Shown here piece after piece: positions 1 to 9,686 of a stretch of DNA of 64,000 bases. The DNA is taken from positions 2,728,001 to 2,792,000 of the forward strand of contig CAVSKO010000002.1 in the NCBI GenBank assembly GCA_963728545.1, in the 5' to 3' direction. Made by a program: the position numbers and the translations under genes. This DNA is from DASUNP01 sp963728545 (GTDB lineage Bacteria > Acidobacteriota > Blastocatellia > UBA7656). Positions within the stretch are counted from its first letter, which is position 1; each line of letters starts with the position of its first letter. The notes beneath the pieces were generated by a model. That model was not told the origin of the DNA. It saw only the letters and a list, made by a program, of their open reading frames with translations, and did no database searches.

Positions 1-1685
1 GCATCGCGCCGTATGGTGTTGATAATTATCGCCCGGCGCTCGGCCCTTCGGAGCACTTCGAGAAAGAAGGGTTCATCTTCGTCTACCAGGACGCGCGCGG
101 TCGCCACATGTCCGAAGGCCAGTTCTCGCAGGTGCGCCCTTTTCAACCGAACAAACGCACGCCGAAAGAGTTCGACGAAAGCACAGATACCTACGACACC
201 ATCGAATGGCTTTTGAAGAACGTTCCGAATCACAACGGGAAGGTAGGCATGATCGGCATATCTCAGCCCGGCTTTCACGTCGCCGCCAGCATGATGGACG
301 CGCACCCTGCGCTAAAGGCTGTCTCACCGCAAGCGCCGACCACCGATTACTACATGGGCGATGATGTATATCACAACGGCGCGTTCATGCTGGCGGCAAA
401 CTTCGGCTTCTACGGTTTCTTCCTGCCGCGCTTAGGCTCGCCGACGCGGCCTAAAGAAAGTCTCGATTTCGATTTCGGCACGCCCGATGGTTACGAGTTC
501 TTTTTGAGCTTAGGCCCGCTCGCCGAATCGAATAAGAAATACTTCAAGGGCGAAGCCACCTATTGGCAAGAGATCGTTGACCATCCAAACTATGACGAGT
601 TCTGGCAGCAACGCTCGCTATGGAAGTTCATGAAGAACGTAAAGCCGGCGGTGCTCAACGTCGGCGGCTGGTTCGATGCCGAAGACCCGATGGGGCCGTT
701 GCGCACTTATCGCGCCGTCGAAACTCTTAACCCTGACACGATAAACACTCTGGTGATGGGGCCATGGTGCCATGGCTGCTGGTCGCGCGGCGACGGCGAC
801 AAATTAGGCAATCTCAACTTCGGCGTGAAGACATCGGCCGTATTCCGCGAGCAGATTCAGTTTCCATTTTTTATGCGCTACCTGAAAGACAAGCCGTTCA
901 ATATTGCTGAAGCGTGGATGTTCATCACGGGGTTGAACGAATGGCGGCGGCTCGACGAGTGGCCTCCGAAGAACCTGCGACCGCTGACTTTTTACCTGCG
1001 CGACGGGGGCCGCTTGAATAACCAGTCGCCGGCCGAAGATGGTCAAAACGCATTTGACGAATACATCAGCGACCCGAACAAGCCTGTGCCGTATCTCGGT
1101 TATGTCGTGATGGGAATGACGCGAGACTACATGACCGAAGATCAGCGGTTCGCCTCCTCGCGCACAGACGTGCTGGTATACGAGACGGAGCCGCTCGAAT
1201 CTGATTTGACCGTCGCGGGCCCGATCAAAGTGAGGCTGCACGTATCAACGTCGGGGACTGATTCGGATTTCATCGTGAAAGTGATAGACGTCTATCCGGG
1301 AAATTATCCGACGCCCGCGCCCCAGCCGGGTCAGCCGACGGCTGCGAACCGTGTGATGATGGGCGGTTACCAACAGCTTGTGCGCGGCGAACCGTTTCGC
1401 GCCAAGTTCCGCAACAGCTTTCAAAAGCCGGAGCCGATGACGCCGGGCAAACCGACCGAGATCAGTTTCGAATTGCCGGACGTGTATCACAGCTTCCGCG
1501 CGGGACATAAACTCATGGTGCACGTGCAGAGCAGTTGGTTCCCGCTCATTGACCGAAACCCGCAGAAGTTCATGGAGATCCCGAAAGCGACCGCAGGTGA
1601 TTATCAAAAGGCCGCCGAGCGTGTTTATCGCTCGCGCAATCTGACATCATCAATTACCGTGATGGTCGAAGGAGCGCAACGCTAG
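1..1685 (+). CDS. CocE/NonD family X-Pro-type hydrolase, 5' truncated
   Basis: The reading frame is open from base 3, so the start lies outside the window. An ATG at 108 sits inside the conserved motif VYQDARGRHMSEGQF and is not the true start. The family is the alpha/beta-hydrolase CocE/NonD group (X-Pro dipeptidyl peptidase S15 / cocaine esterase-like). The nucleophile elbow reads GISQPG, where most members have GISYPG. The acid residue is probably in GWFDAED and the base in MGPWCHG. The last 200 or so residues fit the C-terminal jelly-roll domain typical of the family. Members hydrolyse acyl or peptide substrates, and many are secreted. Any signal peptide would be off-window. The substrate is unknown. 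Confidence 0.85.
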   Translation, partial: IAPYGVDNYRPALGPSEHFEKEGFIFVYQDARGRHMSEGQFSQVRPFQPNKRTPKEFDESTDTYDTIEWLLKNVPNHNGKVGMIGISQPGFHVAASMMDAHPALKAVSPQAPTTDYYMGDDVYHNGAFMLAANFGFYGFFLPRLGSPTRPKESLDFDFGTPDGYEFFLSLGPLAESNKKYFKGEATYWQEIVDHPNYDEFWQQRSLWKFMKNVKPAVLNVGGWFDAEDPMGPLRTYRAVETLNPDTINTLVMGPWCHGCWSRGDGDKLGNLNFGVKTSAVFREQIQFPFFMRYLKDKPFNIAEAWMFITGLNEWRRLDEWPPKNLRPLTFYLRDGGRLNNQSPAEDGQNAFDEYISDPNKPVPYLGYVVMGMTRDYMTEDQRFASSRTDVLVYETEPLESDLTVAGPIKVRLHVSTSGTDSDFIVKVIDVYPGNYPTPAPQPGQPTAANRVMMGGYQQLVRGEPFRAKFRNSFQKPEPMTPGKPTEISFELPDVYHSFRAGHKLMVHVQSSWFPLIDRNPQKFMEIPKATAGDYQKAAERVYRSRNLTSSITVMVEGAQR

Positions 1686-1728
1686 GATTAAGCAACGCCA
1701 GGCTTAATCGAGATAATCCGCATCGGCT

Positions 1729-4092
1729 CTATTTTCGGCCCAGGAACCTGATTCGGCCTGTGAAAGCGCGTCCTTGCGCGCCTCCGAATGTGAGAAACTC
1801 TGGCGAGTCAATGTTGTTATTTACGCCGGTCGGGTTATCGCGCCCGGTCACATTGTTGAAGCCCGCGCGCAAAGCCCATCTCAGCCCCAGCATCTGGAAT
1901 CTTCGTTCGACATGCACGTTCAAAGAAAAGTGCGCGGGCAATCGGCGAGAATTCGGCGTCCCGACCACTTGCTGATTTTGGTCAACAAGACTGAACGGAA
2001 ATCCGTCGCGCCATTCGAGCGAGTAGGCAAGATCGAATCTTCTGACGAGCGGAAACCATCCCCAAGATATGAAGCGATTCGGCGTGTCCCAGGGTAGCGG
2101 CCCTTCGGTCCGACTGCTGAAGACTGGCGTGTCTATATTGAAATCAAAGACCATATTAGACCGAGCCGACGAGCGCGTGTATGAAGCCATCATTTCGTAG
2201 CCGCGACCGAACGCGCGGCGCGCGGTGATTTGGAGCGAATCAAAGCGATCTCGCTTTGCGTTGCTTAACTCGAAAAGCGCATCGGGTTCGGCAGGCCCGC
2301 CGCCGTCGGCGCCGAAGAAAGCCAGGCCATTGCGGCCTCGCTTCCCGATGACTTCAACGCGCAGATAAATCGAGGCCGGCAGCTTATGATCTATGCCCGC
2401 GCTCCAGTTGATAAAGCGCGGCGCTTTCAACCCGCTTTCGTCCGCGCGAAACTGCGTCTCCAAAGGCGGGCGGAGAAGCGTAAGTCCGTCTTCACCGAAG
2501 AACAAATCAGTGCGCCTTCCATCAAGAGGGCGAGTTATTAGATCAAGGTTCGCGGCGTCATAAAACAGTCCAACGCCGCCGGCTATCTTCGTGCTCCCGT
2601 CACGCGTCAGGAGATGGCTGAAGGCAAGACGCGGCGAGACCGGCGCGCGGCGAATTATCTGGTCCCAATCCACGCGCAGCCCGAATTCCACAAGCGAACG
2701 TGCGGTTATTGACCAGCGATCTTGAGCGTAGAGGCTCGCCTCATAATTGTTCTTTTCAAGATTCGAGAAGCCGTCAAAAAGAATCCTGCGCGAGAGCGTT
2801 CGATCTGTGCGTAAAATCGTAATCGCTCGCCGCTCGGATTGTTTATCGTAGACGATTCGATCAGCATCCAGGCCGAGTTTGAATTCGTGACGGCCGAGCC
2901 GGTTGACCGGCGGCAAAAAGAGATTCGCTATTAATTGCAAACGCCCGGCGCGCTCCTCCGAAGTCTTGAAGAAGTTGCCGCTCGCGCCTTCGGGGTTGAT
3001 GATGAAAGGCAGGTCACCGGCAACGGGCTTTTCATCAACACGAAAGCGGCTCGCCGCCAGTCCGATTTCCAACAGCGAGCCGTTTGAAAAATATGACTGC
3101 TCTTTGACAGTGATGAGGTATGCGTTTCGCGTCAGATCGCGCGTGGTTTCTACGGGGTTGAATCGAGAGATTCCCAGGTGGTCCGTGTGAAAGCGGTTGA
3201 AGAGAAAACCGGCTGAGAGGATATTCGATTGGTTCAAATTTACCTGGGCCTTTGCGAGATTGCTGATACGCCAGGAGTGATTTCTGTCAGCGCCTTCCGG
3301 CAGCTCGTTGATGATGTCGAGGTTGTATTCTGCGTCGGCAGCTTCGTAAAACCAGGCGCGCTTGCGCTTCAAAGGGCCTGAAAAAGTCGCTCGCGGAGTC
3401 CAGCTATCAAGACTCAATCCCTTGCGCGTTTGAACAGATGGGACGAAATTGGTGGCCGAGAAACGATAGCGATCGTCGCCCATTCCCGTGTTGAGCGCAA
3501 TGACGCCGCCCGATCCTTTCCCGTATTCGGTCGAATATCGGCTGCCTAAAACCTCGATGGAGCGAAGCGCATCCGCGCTGACGCGGAAAGCAAACAACCC
3601 GGTCACCGGATTGGTTACGTTGAACCCATCAAGTTGACTGAAGATTTGACTGGGGGCAGAGCCGTTGAGGTGAATCTCTCCTGCCGTATCTTGAACGACC
3701 CCCGGAATGAACGGCAGAAGATTTTTGATGTCGCGCGTGGACGGATAGGGAATATTGAGAATCTCCTGGCTGCCGAGCGATTCGCCGGCATTAGTTTTGG
3801 TTGCGTTGATCGCGGGAGTGGAATAGGTCACATCAATGCTTTCGGCGAATTCCTGCTCATGGTTGAGGACGACTTCCAGAGCTTCCACTTCGCCCACCCG
3901 AACTTCGTCGAACTTCGCAGCATAGAATCCGTCCTTCTCAACCAGAACGCGGTAAAGCCCCGCGTTCAAGCGGGAGAACTCTCGGCGCCCGGCGAAATCC
4001 GTATCGCCTTTTATAAGGATATTGCTTTCAAGATGGGTGATGGTCACTCGCGCAGACTGAACAGCGACGCCGTTATCATCCGCAACGCTCAC
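1729..4092 (-). CDS. TonB-dependent outer-membrane receptor with carboxypeptidase-regulatory N-terminal domain
   Basis: This is a predicted outer-membrane beta-barrel transporter energised by TonB. The N-terminus (about residues 1-75) is a carboxypeptidase-regulatory-like beta-sandwich. It is followed by a plug domain with IPYPSTRDIKNLLPFIPGVV and a QLDGFNVTNP-type segment. The remaining 550 residues have the alternating aromatic pattern of a barrel and end with a strand closing on GRIRFLGRK. The only in-frame start is a GTG at 4092, in the middle of the first beta-sandwich. The frame is open upstream to about 4156 without a better start. A signal peptide exists in the neighbouring frame just upstream, so the gene appears to be split by a one-base shift. 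The ligand is unknown. It is convergent with the hydrolase at 1-1685. Confidence 0.85.
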   Translation of the reverse strand: MSVADDNGVAVQSARVTITHLESNILIKGDTDFAGRREFSRLNAGLYRVLVEKDGFYAAKFDEVRVGEVEALEVVLNHEQEFAESIDVTYSTPAINATKTNAGESLGSQEILNIPYPSTRDIKNLLPFIPGVVQDTAGEIHLNGSAPSQIFSQLDGFNVTNPVTGLFAFRVSADALRSIEVLGSRYSTEYGKGSGGVIALNTGMGDDRYRFSATNFVPSVQTRKGLSLDSWTPRATFSGPLKRKRAWFYEAADAEYNLDIINELPEGADRNHSWRISNLAKAQVNLNQSNILSAGFLFNRFHTDHLGISRFNPVETTRDLTRNAYLITVKEQSYFSNGSLLEIGLAASRFRVDEKPVAGDLPFIINPEGASGNFFKTSEERAGRLQLIANLFLPPVNRLGRHEFKLGLDADRIVYDKQSERRAITILRTDRTLSRRILFDGFSNLEKNNYEASLYAQDRWSITARSLVEFGLRVDWDQIIRRAPVSPRLAFSHLLTRDGSTKIAGGVGLFYDAANLDLITRPLDGRRTDLFFGEDGLTLLRPPLETQFRADESGLKAPRFINWSAGIDHKLPASIYLRVEVIGKRGRNGLAFFGADGGGPAEPDALFELSNAKRDRFDSLQITARRAFGRGYEMMASYTRSSARSNMVFDFNIDTPVFSSRTEGPLPWDTPNRFISWGWFPLVRRFDLAYSLEWRDGFPFSLVDQNQQVVGTPNSRRLPAHFSLNVHVERRFQMLGLRWALRAGFNNVTGRDNPTGVNNNIDSPEFLTFGGAQGRAFTGRIRFLGRK

Positions 4093-4177
4093 AAGCAGCT
4101 TTTGCTGTTGATTGCCGGACGGCGAGAACCGCTCCGGCGATAAGCGATGAGTACACTACAAAGATCGAAGCCAGCAT
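4076..4177 (-). other. Orphan signal peptide segment of the TonB receptor, in a shifted frame
   Basis: Reading leftward from an ATG at 4177, the protein begins MLASIFVVYSSLIAGAVLA, a textbook Sec signal peptide, then runs into a stop at 4076. The receptor frame overlaps it. Just upstream of the receptor's GTG start that frame reads GNQQQKLLVSVADD, the expected first strand of the regulatory domain. Joining the two frames near 4110-4135 would give a complete precursor. A longer ORF in this frame opens at 4270, but only the hydrophobic segment looks like protein. The 260 bases from 4178 to 4439 show no other gene. Confidence 0.6.
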
Positions 4178-4439
4178 TGCTATTCGCTTGGAAGCGATTC
4201 GCAGTTCGCAGCTTGGGCGCGCTTTTCGGTGCGAGGTTCCCCCGAAAATCATGCTTGTACTATTACCCAATCATAAGCGTGTAGACAAGCTTTCGAAGCA
4301 AATTGTCAGTGTGTTTTCACGCCGCCTTTGAGGCAGGCGAAAGCTGGGTCATGCACAATGAAAGATAGAGTCAGAAAGGGCAGGCACACAAAGTAGTAGG
4401 GAGAAGATTATGAAGACACTAAACTATTGTGAAATGGTA

Positions 4440-4481
4440 CTGGGAGGCAGGGATTCGAACCCCGATAAGCAGATCCAGAGT
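4440..4481 (-). repeat. attL: displaced 3' half of tRNA-Gln
   Basis: This 42-bp stretch is identical to 36484-36525. It covers the discriminator base, acceptor 3' strand, T arm, variable region and the 3' part of the anticodon arm of tRNA-Gln, in minus orientation. Sequence identity stops on both sides: no CCA is encoded here and the 5' half is missing, so it is not a functional tRNA gene. It is best explained as the chromosomal 3' end displaced when the island inserted. Confidence 0.9.
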
Positions 4482-4854
4482 GTGTTCTGAGTGTTTTTGG
4501 CTGAGTTCGGCTGAGTGCTTTAGAGTGGCTTTAATGTTGACTCTGTTGCACTTGCCGAAATCAGCTTTTATTGATGAGTACTGCTGAGATTTGGCTTGTC
4601 CGGCTAAGTTGGCACACCACTGGCACACCAAAAATAATCCTCAGTAATATATCGGTAGAAAACTTTCTTTTGACTACAATATCTATATCCCTGCCGTTGG
4701 GTCACTGAACCAAAGCCGGATACCTGTTAACAGGTACTGGCTATCTACACATAAACCGGCCTAATGTAGTTACCTTAAGAAGTATACACTGAATATTGCT
4801 TGTGGACTGGTAAATTGTCCTCGCTTGAAGCCCTGTGGCCAGGACTCTTCCTGT
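4482..4854. other. Gene-free left end of the island, with short repeats and a palindrome
   Basis: I see no convincing gene here. Two TGGCACACC copies lie near 4610-4628 in the arrangement ttggcacaccactggcacacc. The same pair of words occurs at the 3' end of the integrase gene near 36415-36433, so this may be an arm-type recombinase site or the last codons of a lost integrase. A perfect 16-bp palindrome, TACCTGTTAACAGGTA, lies at 4721-4736 and could be an operator. A 70-codon minus ORF (4419-4631) runs through the att repeat and is probably chance. Confidence 0.4.
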
Positions 4855-5026
4855 AGGGCGAGAGCATCTAATTTTCTAGGAGAATAAGGATTTTGGTTTC
4901 TTAGACTTCTATACCAGATACAAATATGAGCAAATTCCTTCGACTTTTGACGGTAATTTGAATTGGCAAAATTGCTCGAAAAGTTGAACCCCTCACTTTT
5001 GTTGGGAATTTAGATGCTCTCGCCCT
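4855..5026. mobile_element. MITE-like element (172 bp) with 17-bp terminal inverted repeats and 12-bp target duplication
   Basis: The ends are perfect 17-bp inverted repeats: AGGGCGAGAGCATCTAA at 4855-4871, and its complement at 5010-5026. Immediately outside both ends is the direct repeat gactcttcctgt (4843-4854 and 5027-5038). The interior has no ORF. This is the structure of a non-autonomous transposon mobilised in trans. A 12-bp duplication fits the IS4/IS231-type range, which is knowledge of those families and not a match seen here. It lies about 90 bp upstream of the TPR-CHAT gene start and may affect its promoter. Confidence 0.8.
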
Positions 5027-5118
5027 GACTCTTCCTGTGCACGGACTAGTCTTAATTTCTCGGCTGGATTATAATAAGAGTTACAAACCTAACAACTGCA
5101 AGAAGGTATGTAAGTCAA

Positions 5119-8100
5119 ATGATTACGAAGTTGAAAACAAATTGGCGTTCTTTTAGGTTGTTATTGAATAGTCTGGTTTTCCTTTTAAGCTTTTTTATCG
5201 AACTAGAAGTCATTTCTGCTAACAATAGACTGTATATACATCGCCTTGTCTCAGGAACTGAAAGTTTAAGCCAAGCCAGTCAGAGTGAGAGCGTTCCTCA
5301 ATCTTTATCGCTTAATAGCAGGGTTAAGCGAGAAATCTCGGCAGGGAAAATCCACTACTACCAAATCACACTTTCTTCTGGTCAGTTCTTACGCATTGAA
5401 ACAAATCGAAGCGGAGTTGGGGCTGCAATCATCATCTATGATCCGGACGGAAAGGCCTTTTTCGATATTAAAAGCCTTAGCGGTTCTCAGGTAGAAGATA
5501 CAATCTCTGTGATTGCGACAGGGTCGGGAATATATCGCCTCGAAGTGCGGACGCTTGAAAATGGTATATCAAATGGCCGCTATGAGCTAAGTATTAAGGA
5601 ACTGCGACAATCAAAACCCGAAGACAAAAACCGCATTGCTGCCGAGCATACTTTCAGAGAGGCTAGGCATCTTTATGGGCAGGGGACGCGCGCATCTTTG
5701 GAGAAATCTGTAGAAAACTACGCCAAGGCTCTTGCGATTTATAGAGAGCTGAAAGACCCGAAGTGGGAGGCTGCATCGCTGGCAAGCCTCGGAGTTGCAT
5801 ACGTGCAATTGCGGGAGCCACAGAAGGCATTGGAATATTTGAATCAGGCACTGCCCCGACTCCGCCAAGTCGGTGATCGCCTTGGGGAGGCAGGAACTCT
5901 CAATAATATCAGCTCAATTTATCTGCAAACAGGAAAGGCCCAACACGCACCCGATCTTCAAATTCAGGCTCTCGCAATCATGCGTGAATTGGGTGATCAC
6001 GATGGCGAAGCGAGAACGCTTATGAATATTGGAGTTACCTTTTCATATTTGGGGAATCTGCGAAAATCCTTGGATTATTACGATCAAGCGCTCTCAATAA
6101 GCCGTAATCTGAACTTGCGAGCAAATGAGGCATCTCTTCTAAATAATATCGGTTTAGTCTACCAAAAAATGGGAGAGACTAAGAAAGCTCTCGAATGCTT
6201 CAATGAAGCGCTCCCGGTGGTGAGAGGTTTCAATTCCCGCCCGGCTGAAGCACAAACTCTCAACAATATCGGCATGATTTACGATGACTGGGGAGATATA
6301 AAGAATTCTCTTAAGCATTATGAGCAGGCCCTTACGATTTTCGAAGGGTTAGGAGATAAGCAAGGAATTAATTATGTAAATCAGAACATTGGTAACATCT
6401 ACCTTAAGATGGACGAGCCTCAGGAGGCGATTTCACATTACAATAGAGGATTAGAATTAAGTCTCCAAACTGAAGATCGACGAGCAGAAGCCAATGCCCT
6501 TTCAAATCTTGGCATAGTCTTTTCAACTTTGCGGAACCTGGAAAGAGCCCTTGAATTCTTTAATCAGGCATTATTAATTTGGAGGGCCACAGGCGATCAA
6601 ATAAATGAAGGACAAGCGTTGAATAACATTGGGATGGCTTTTGCACTTTTAGGGGAGAGACAGAAAGCCTTAACCTACTTCAGCCAATCTTACGAACTGA
6701 ACAAGCGCACTGGTAATCGTCAATCCGAGGCAACTGCTCTCGACTTTATCGGCAACACCTACGCGGAATTGGGAGATGTCAATAAAGCCTTAACCTATTT
6801 TGAACGCACGCTCGATATCCATAAAGCTATCGGAGACCCCAGGGCAATGGGACAGACGTTATCTAATATTGGCGTAATGTATTACAGATTGGGAGAATAT
6901 CAAAAAGCTCTCGATACACTTAACCAGTCACTATCCTTTCTCAAGTCAGCGGGGGATCGGACGGGGGAGGCATTAGCACTTTTCAATACTGCTCGTGTTC
7001 ACAGAGCGCTTGGCAATCTAAAAGAAGCTTTATCACTTGTTAAAGTGGGAATGGAGGTTATAGAACTATTCCGCACTAAGATATTCAGCCCGGAATTGAG
7101 AACTTCTTATTTTGCCTCAGTGCGAGAACAACACGATCTCTATATCAATATTCTAATGAATCTGCATAAGAAATACCCATCTGAAGGATATGATTCAGCG
7201 GCTTTGCATGCGAGCGAGGCGGTTCGCGCCCGCAGCTTGTTAGAGCTTCTCAACGAGGCACGCGCGGACCTTTATCAGGGCATTGATCCTAAACTTCTGG
7301 AGCAGAAGCGCTCCTTACATCAATTATTGAATGTAAAAGCTCAACATCATATACAGCTAATCGGCAGGCAATCTACTTTAGAGCAGGCAAAAGTAGCTTT
7401 GAAAGAAATTGAATCACTTATTAATCAGCTTAATGATGTGGATGCACAGATCAGGGCTGATAGCCCGCGCTATGCAGAGTTGACAAAGCCAGAACCATTA
7501 TCCCTTCGAGAGATTCAGCGACAGATACTCGACCCGGATACTATGCTCTTAGAGTACTACCTGGGAGAAGAGCGTAGTTATCTCTGGGCAGTAACATCTG
7601 ACTCGATTAAAAGCTTCGAGCTTCCCAAACGGAAAGAAATAGAAGAGGTGTCTAAGCGTGTCTATGATCTCTTAACCACACGGAGTAAGACAATAAAGGG
7701 AGAGAGCCTTTCTGCTAGAAATAAGCGTATAGCCAAATCTGACGACGAATATCCAGAGGCCGCCGCTACTTTGAGCCAGTTATTGCTTGAGCCTGTCACT
7801 CAACTGCTTGGCGCAAAGCGGCTGATGGTTGTCGCAGATGGGGCGCTTCAATACATTCCCCTTGCTGCCCTTCCCGCTCCAAAGAAGAATCCATCGGATT
7901 CCAAGTATACTAATGAGAATTGGGAGCCCTTAGTGAGCAAACACGAAATAATTTACTTACCTTCGGCATCAACATTGGCAGCCCTACGAAGTTATAAAAC
8001 TGACCGCGCAAAGGCTCCTCACACCGTTGCAGTGTTAGCTGATCCGGTCTTCGAAAAGAATGATCCACGGGTGAAGCCGGGTAGTAAACAGCCTAATAGG

Positions 8101-8775
8101 CAACGGTCAGATTCTATCAAAATAGATGAAGGCAGCGTCGCGTTAAGAACTGCGGCAAAAGATACAGGTATATCAGGCGAAGAATTTACCCTCCCGCGTT
8201 TGCCGAATAGCCGAAAGGAAGCAGCCAGCATCATTTCTTTGGTTCCTAAAAGTTCCAGCAAACAGGCACTTGATTTTGACGCTAATTACACTACAGCTAC
8301 GAGTCCGGAACTCAGTCAATATAAGTACATTCATTTTGCTACTCATGGTTTGGTCGATAGCAGTCATCCCGACCTGTCAGGGATTGTCTTGTCGCTCGTT
8401 GATCCACAAGGCCGCCTTCAGGAGAAAGGCTTTCTCAGATTGCATGAAATATACAATCTCAAGCTACCGGCAGAGATGGTTGTGTTAAGCGCTTGCAGCA
8501 CCGCGCTGGGGAAAGAGGTAAAGGGTGAAGGGCTGGTAGGATTAACTCGCGGCTTTATGTATGCCGGTTCGCCCCGCGTCGTGGCAAGCCTTTGGAAAGT
8601 CGAAGACAAAGCCACCTCAGAGCTTATGAAGAGGTTCTACGAAGGAATGTTAGGACAGAGAAACTTAAAAGGCGCGGCAGCACTCCGAGAGGCACAGCTT
8701 TTGATGTTCTCAGATAAAAAGTGGCGTGCGCCATTCTACTGGGCAGCATTCGTTCTTCAGGGAGAATGGAAGTGA
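5119..8775 (+). CDS. Exported TPR-CHAT caspase-like protease (copy 1)
   Basis: This 1218-residue protein has a hydrophobic N-terminal segment (about residues 15-35, LLLNSLVFLLSFFIELEV) that serves as a signal peptide or membrane anchor. A PPC-like beta domain follows (residues 70-155). About a dozen 40-residue TPR units with recurrent NNIG motifs occupy roughly 175-660, then a helical linker, then a C-terminal CHAT domain of clan CD. The catalytic dyad is visible: His at about residue 1076 in IHFATHG, and Cys at about 1126 in VVLSACSTALG, followed by GLTRGFMYAG and VVASLWKV. The start is ATG at 5119 behind AAGGT. It is convergent with the anti-sigma gene 20 bp downstream. It is paralogous to the gene at 10646-14140. 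The substrate is unknown. Confidence 0.92.
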   Translation: MITKLKTNWRSFRLLLNSLVFLLSFFIELEVISANNRLYIHRLVSGTESLSQASQSESVPQSLSLNSRVKREISAGKIHYYQITLSSGQFLRIETNRSGVGAAIIIYDPDGKAFFDIKSLSGSQVEDTISVIATGSGIYRLEVRTLENGISNGRYELSIKELRQSKPEDKNRIAAEHTFREARHLYGQGTRASLEKSVENYAKALAIYRELKDPKWEAASLASLGVAYVQLREPQKALEYLNQALPRLRQVGDRLGEAGTLNNISSIYLQTGKAQHAPDLQIQALAIMRELGDHDGEARTLMNIGVTFSYLGNLRKSLDYYDQALSISRNLNLRANEASLLNNIGLVYQKMGETKKALECFNEALPVVRGFNSRPAEAQTLNNIGMIYDDWGDIKNSLKHYEQALTIFEGLGDKQGINYVNQNIGNIYLKMDEPQEAISHYNRGLELSLQTEDRRAEANALSNLGIVFSTLRNLERALEFFNQALLIWRATGDQINEGQALNNIGMAFALLGERQKALTYFSQSYELNKRTGNRQSEATALDFIGNTYAELGDVNKALTYFERTLDIHKAIGDPRAMGQTLSNIGVMYYRLGEYQKALDTLNQSLSFLKSAGDRTGEALALFNTARVHRALGNLKEALSLVKVGMEVIELFRTKIFSPELRTSYFASVREQHDLYINILMNLHKKYPSEGYDSAALHASEAVRARSLLELLNEARADLYQGIDPKLLEQKRSLHQLLNVKAQHHIQLIGRQSTLEQAKVALKEIESLINQLNDVDAQIRADSPRYAELTKPEPLSLREIQRQILDPDTMLLEYYLGEERSYLWAVTSDSIKSFELPKRKEIEEVSKRVYDLLTTRSKTIKGESLSARNKRIAKSDDEYPEAAATLSQLLLEPVTQLLGAKRLMVVADGALQYIPLAALPAPKKNPSDSKYTNENWEPLVSKHEIIYLPSASTLAALRSYKTDRAKAPHTVAVLADPVFEKNDPRVKPGSKQPNRQRSDSIKIDEGSVALRTAAKDTGISGEEFTLPRLPNSRKEAASIISLVPKSSSKQALDFDANYTTATSPELSQYKYIHFATHGLVDSSHPDLSGIVLSLVDPQGRLQEKGFLRLHEIYNLKLPAEMVVLSACSTALGKEVKGEGLVGLTRGFMYAGSPRVVASLWKVEDKATSELMKRFYEGMLGQRNLKGAAALREAQLLMFSDKKWRAPFYWAAFVLQGEWK

Positions 8776-8795
8776 GAAAGAGATGACAGATCACT

Positions 8796-9686
8796 TTATT
8801 TCTTAACGCGGAAGGAATAATCGGCTATATCTACGATTTCTTTGTTGTCCCTTTGTCCTTTCAGCGTAAGCGTATAGTCTTCATTGGTGAGAATCTTAGC
8901 GGGTAAGGTCAGAGTAATCCGCCCGGTTTTTGCCTGACTGGGATCTATGTCATTTTTGCTCCAAATCTCGCGGCCATCAAAGCTCTTGAGCACCGCCATA
9001 TAGGACTCGAATTTTTCCTCTTTATTAACCTCAACATTTATCTGTAATCGGCTGACACTTGGGCTTATGCGTACAACTTTCAGCTTTCCGCCACTTCTGA
9101 GAAAGGAGTTAGCTGTAAGAAAGATTGTGGCGGTATCATTCGACTGAGCTGAAGTATCCGACCTTTGTAGAAGTGCCAGCTCTTGCTTGAGCTGCTCCCT
9201 CTTATCGCGCTCATTTGCAACCTCTTGTTCCAAATTCTGGCTCTTTTCAATTTGTGCGCTTAGTTGCTGTCGTAATGTTTGATCTTCGGTTTCCAGGGCT
9301 ATTTGTTTCGATTCAATCCGCGAAATCTCGTTTTGGAGTACAAGATTCCAGATTGCTAAAGCTAAAATGAAAATAACTACTAATACGAAAACATAGGAGA
9401 ACCGCTTTCCCAAATGTCCCAGGCCAAAGAAGGTCAGAAAGGAATTCCACTTTGATGGGAGCGCTCCCCCGGTAGGATTTGGATCGCGGGCAGGCACTGC
9501 TTTAGCTAGGTCATTAATCAAGTCCTTAACAAAATCTACTTCGCGGGCCCGTCTTTGGCGCGGCAGCAAAAACTCCTCCACCTTTTTACGCTCGTCGGCA
9601 GATAAGCCTCCCTGCACATAAGTGTCAATTAAAGCATCCTCAACCGAGAGCATTTGTTCGAAGAATTCACTATCAGTTAAGAACAT
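8796..9686 (-). CDS. Membrane-bound anti-sigma-like partner of the ECF sigma factor, interrupted N-terminus
   Basis: The protein has an N-terminal acidic helical domain (FFEQMLSVEDALIDTYVQGG), a transmembrane helix near residues 100-122 (FSYVFVLVVIFILALAIW), a coiled coil near 123-175 and a C-terminal beta domain. This is the layout of acidobacterial proteins encoded after ECF sigma factors. The frame continues upstream of the ATG at 9686 as QYFFS-stop-LPEEQEQEVEE, with the TGA at 9720-9722, and reaches a GTG at 9773. The upstream residues match what the family N-terminus should look like, so an in-frame stop cuts the gene. Translation may restart at 9686, where purine-rich sequence precedes the ATG. 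Partner role is inferred from position directly after the sigma gene. Confidence 0.7.
   Translation of the reverse strand: MFLTDSEFFEQMLSVEDALIDTYVQGGLSADERKKVEEFLLPRQRRAREVDFVKDLINDLAKAVPARDPNPTGGALPSKWNSFLTFFGLGHLGKRFSYVFVLVVIFILALAIWNLVLQNEISRIESKQIALETEDQTLRQQLSAQIEKSQNLEQEVANERDKREQLKQELALLQRSDTSAQSNDTATIFLTANSFLRSGGKLKVVRISPSVSRLQINVEVNKEEKFESYMAVLKSFDGREIWSKNDIDPSQAKTGRITLTLPAKILTNEDYTLTLKGQRDNKEIVDIADYSFRVKK

Noticed and set aside
4440..4481. Second tRNA-Gln gene
   Set aside because: Only the 3' half is present and no CCA follows; it is an att remnant.
4419..4631. Minus ORF of 70 codons at the left att site
   Set aside because: It runs through the tRNA fragment and has no domain; chance ORF.
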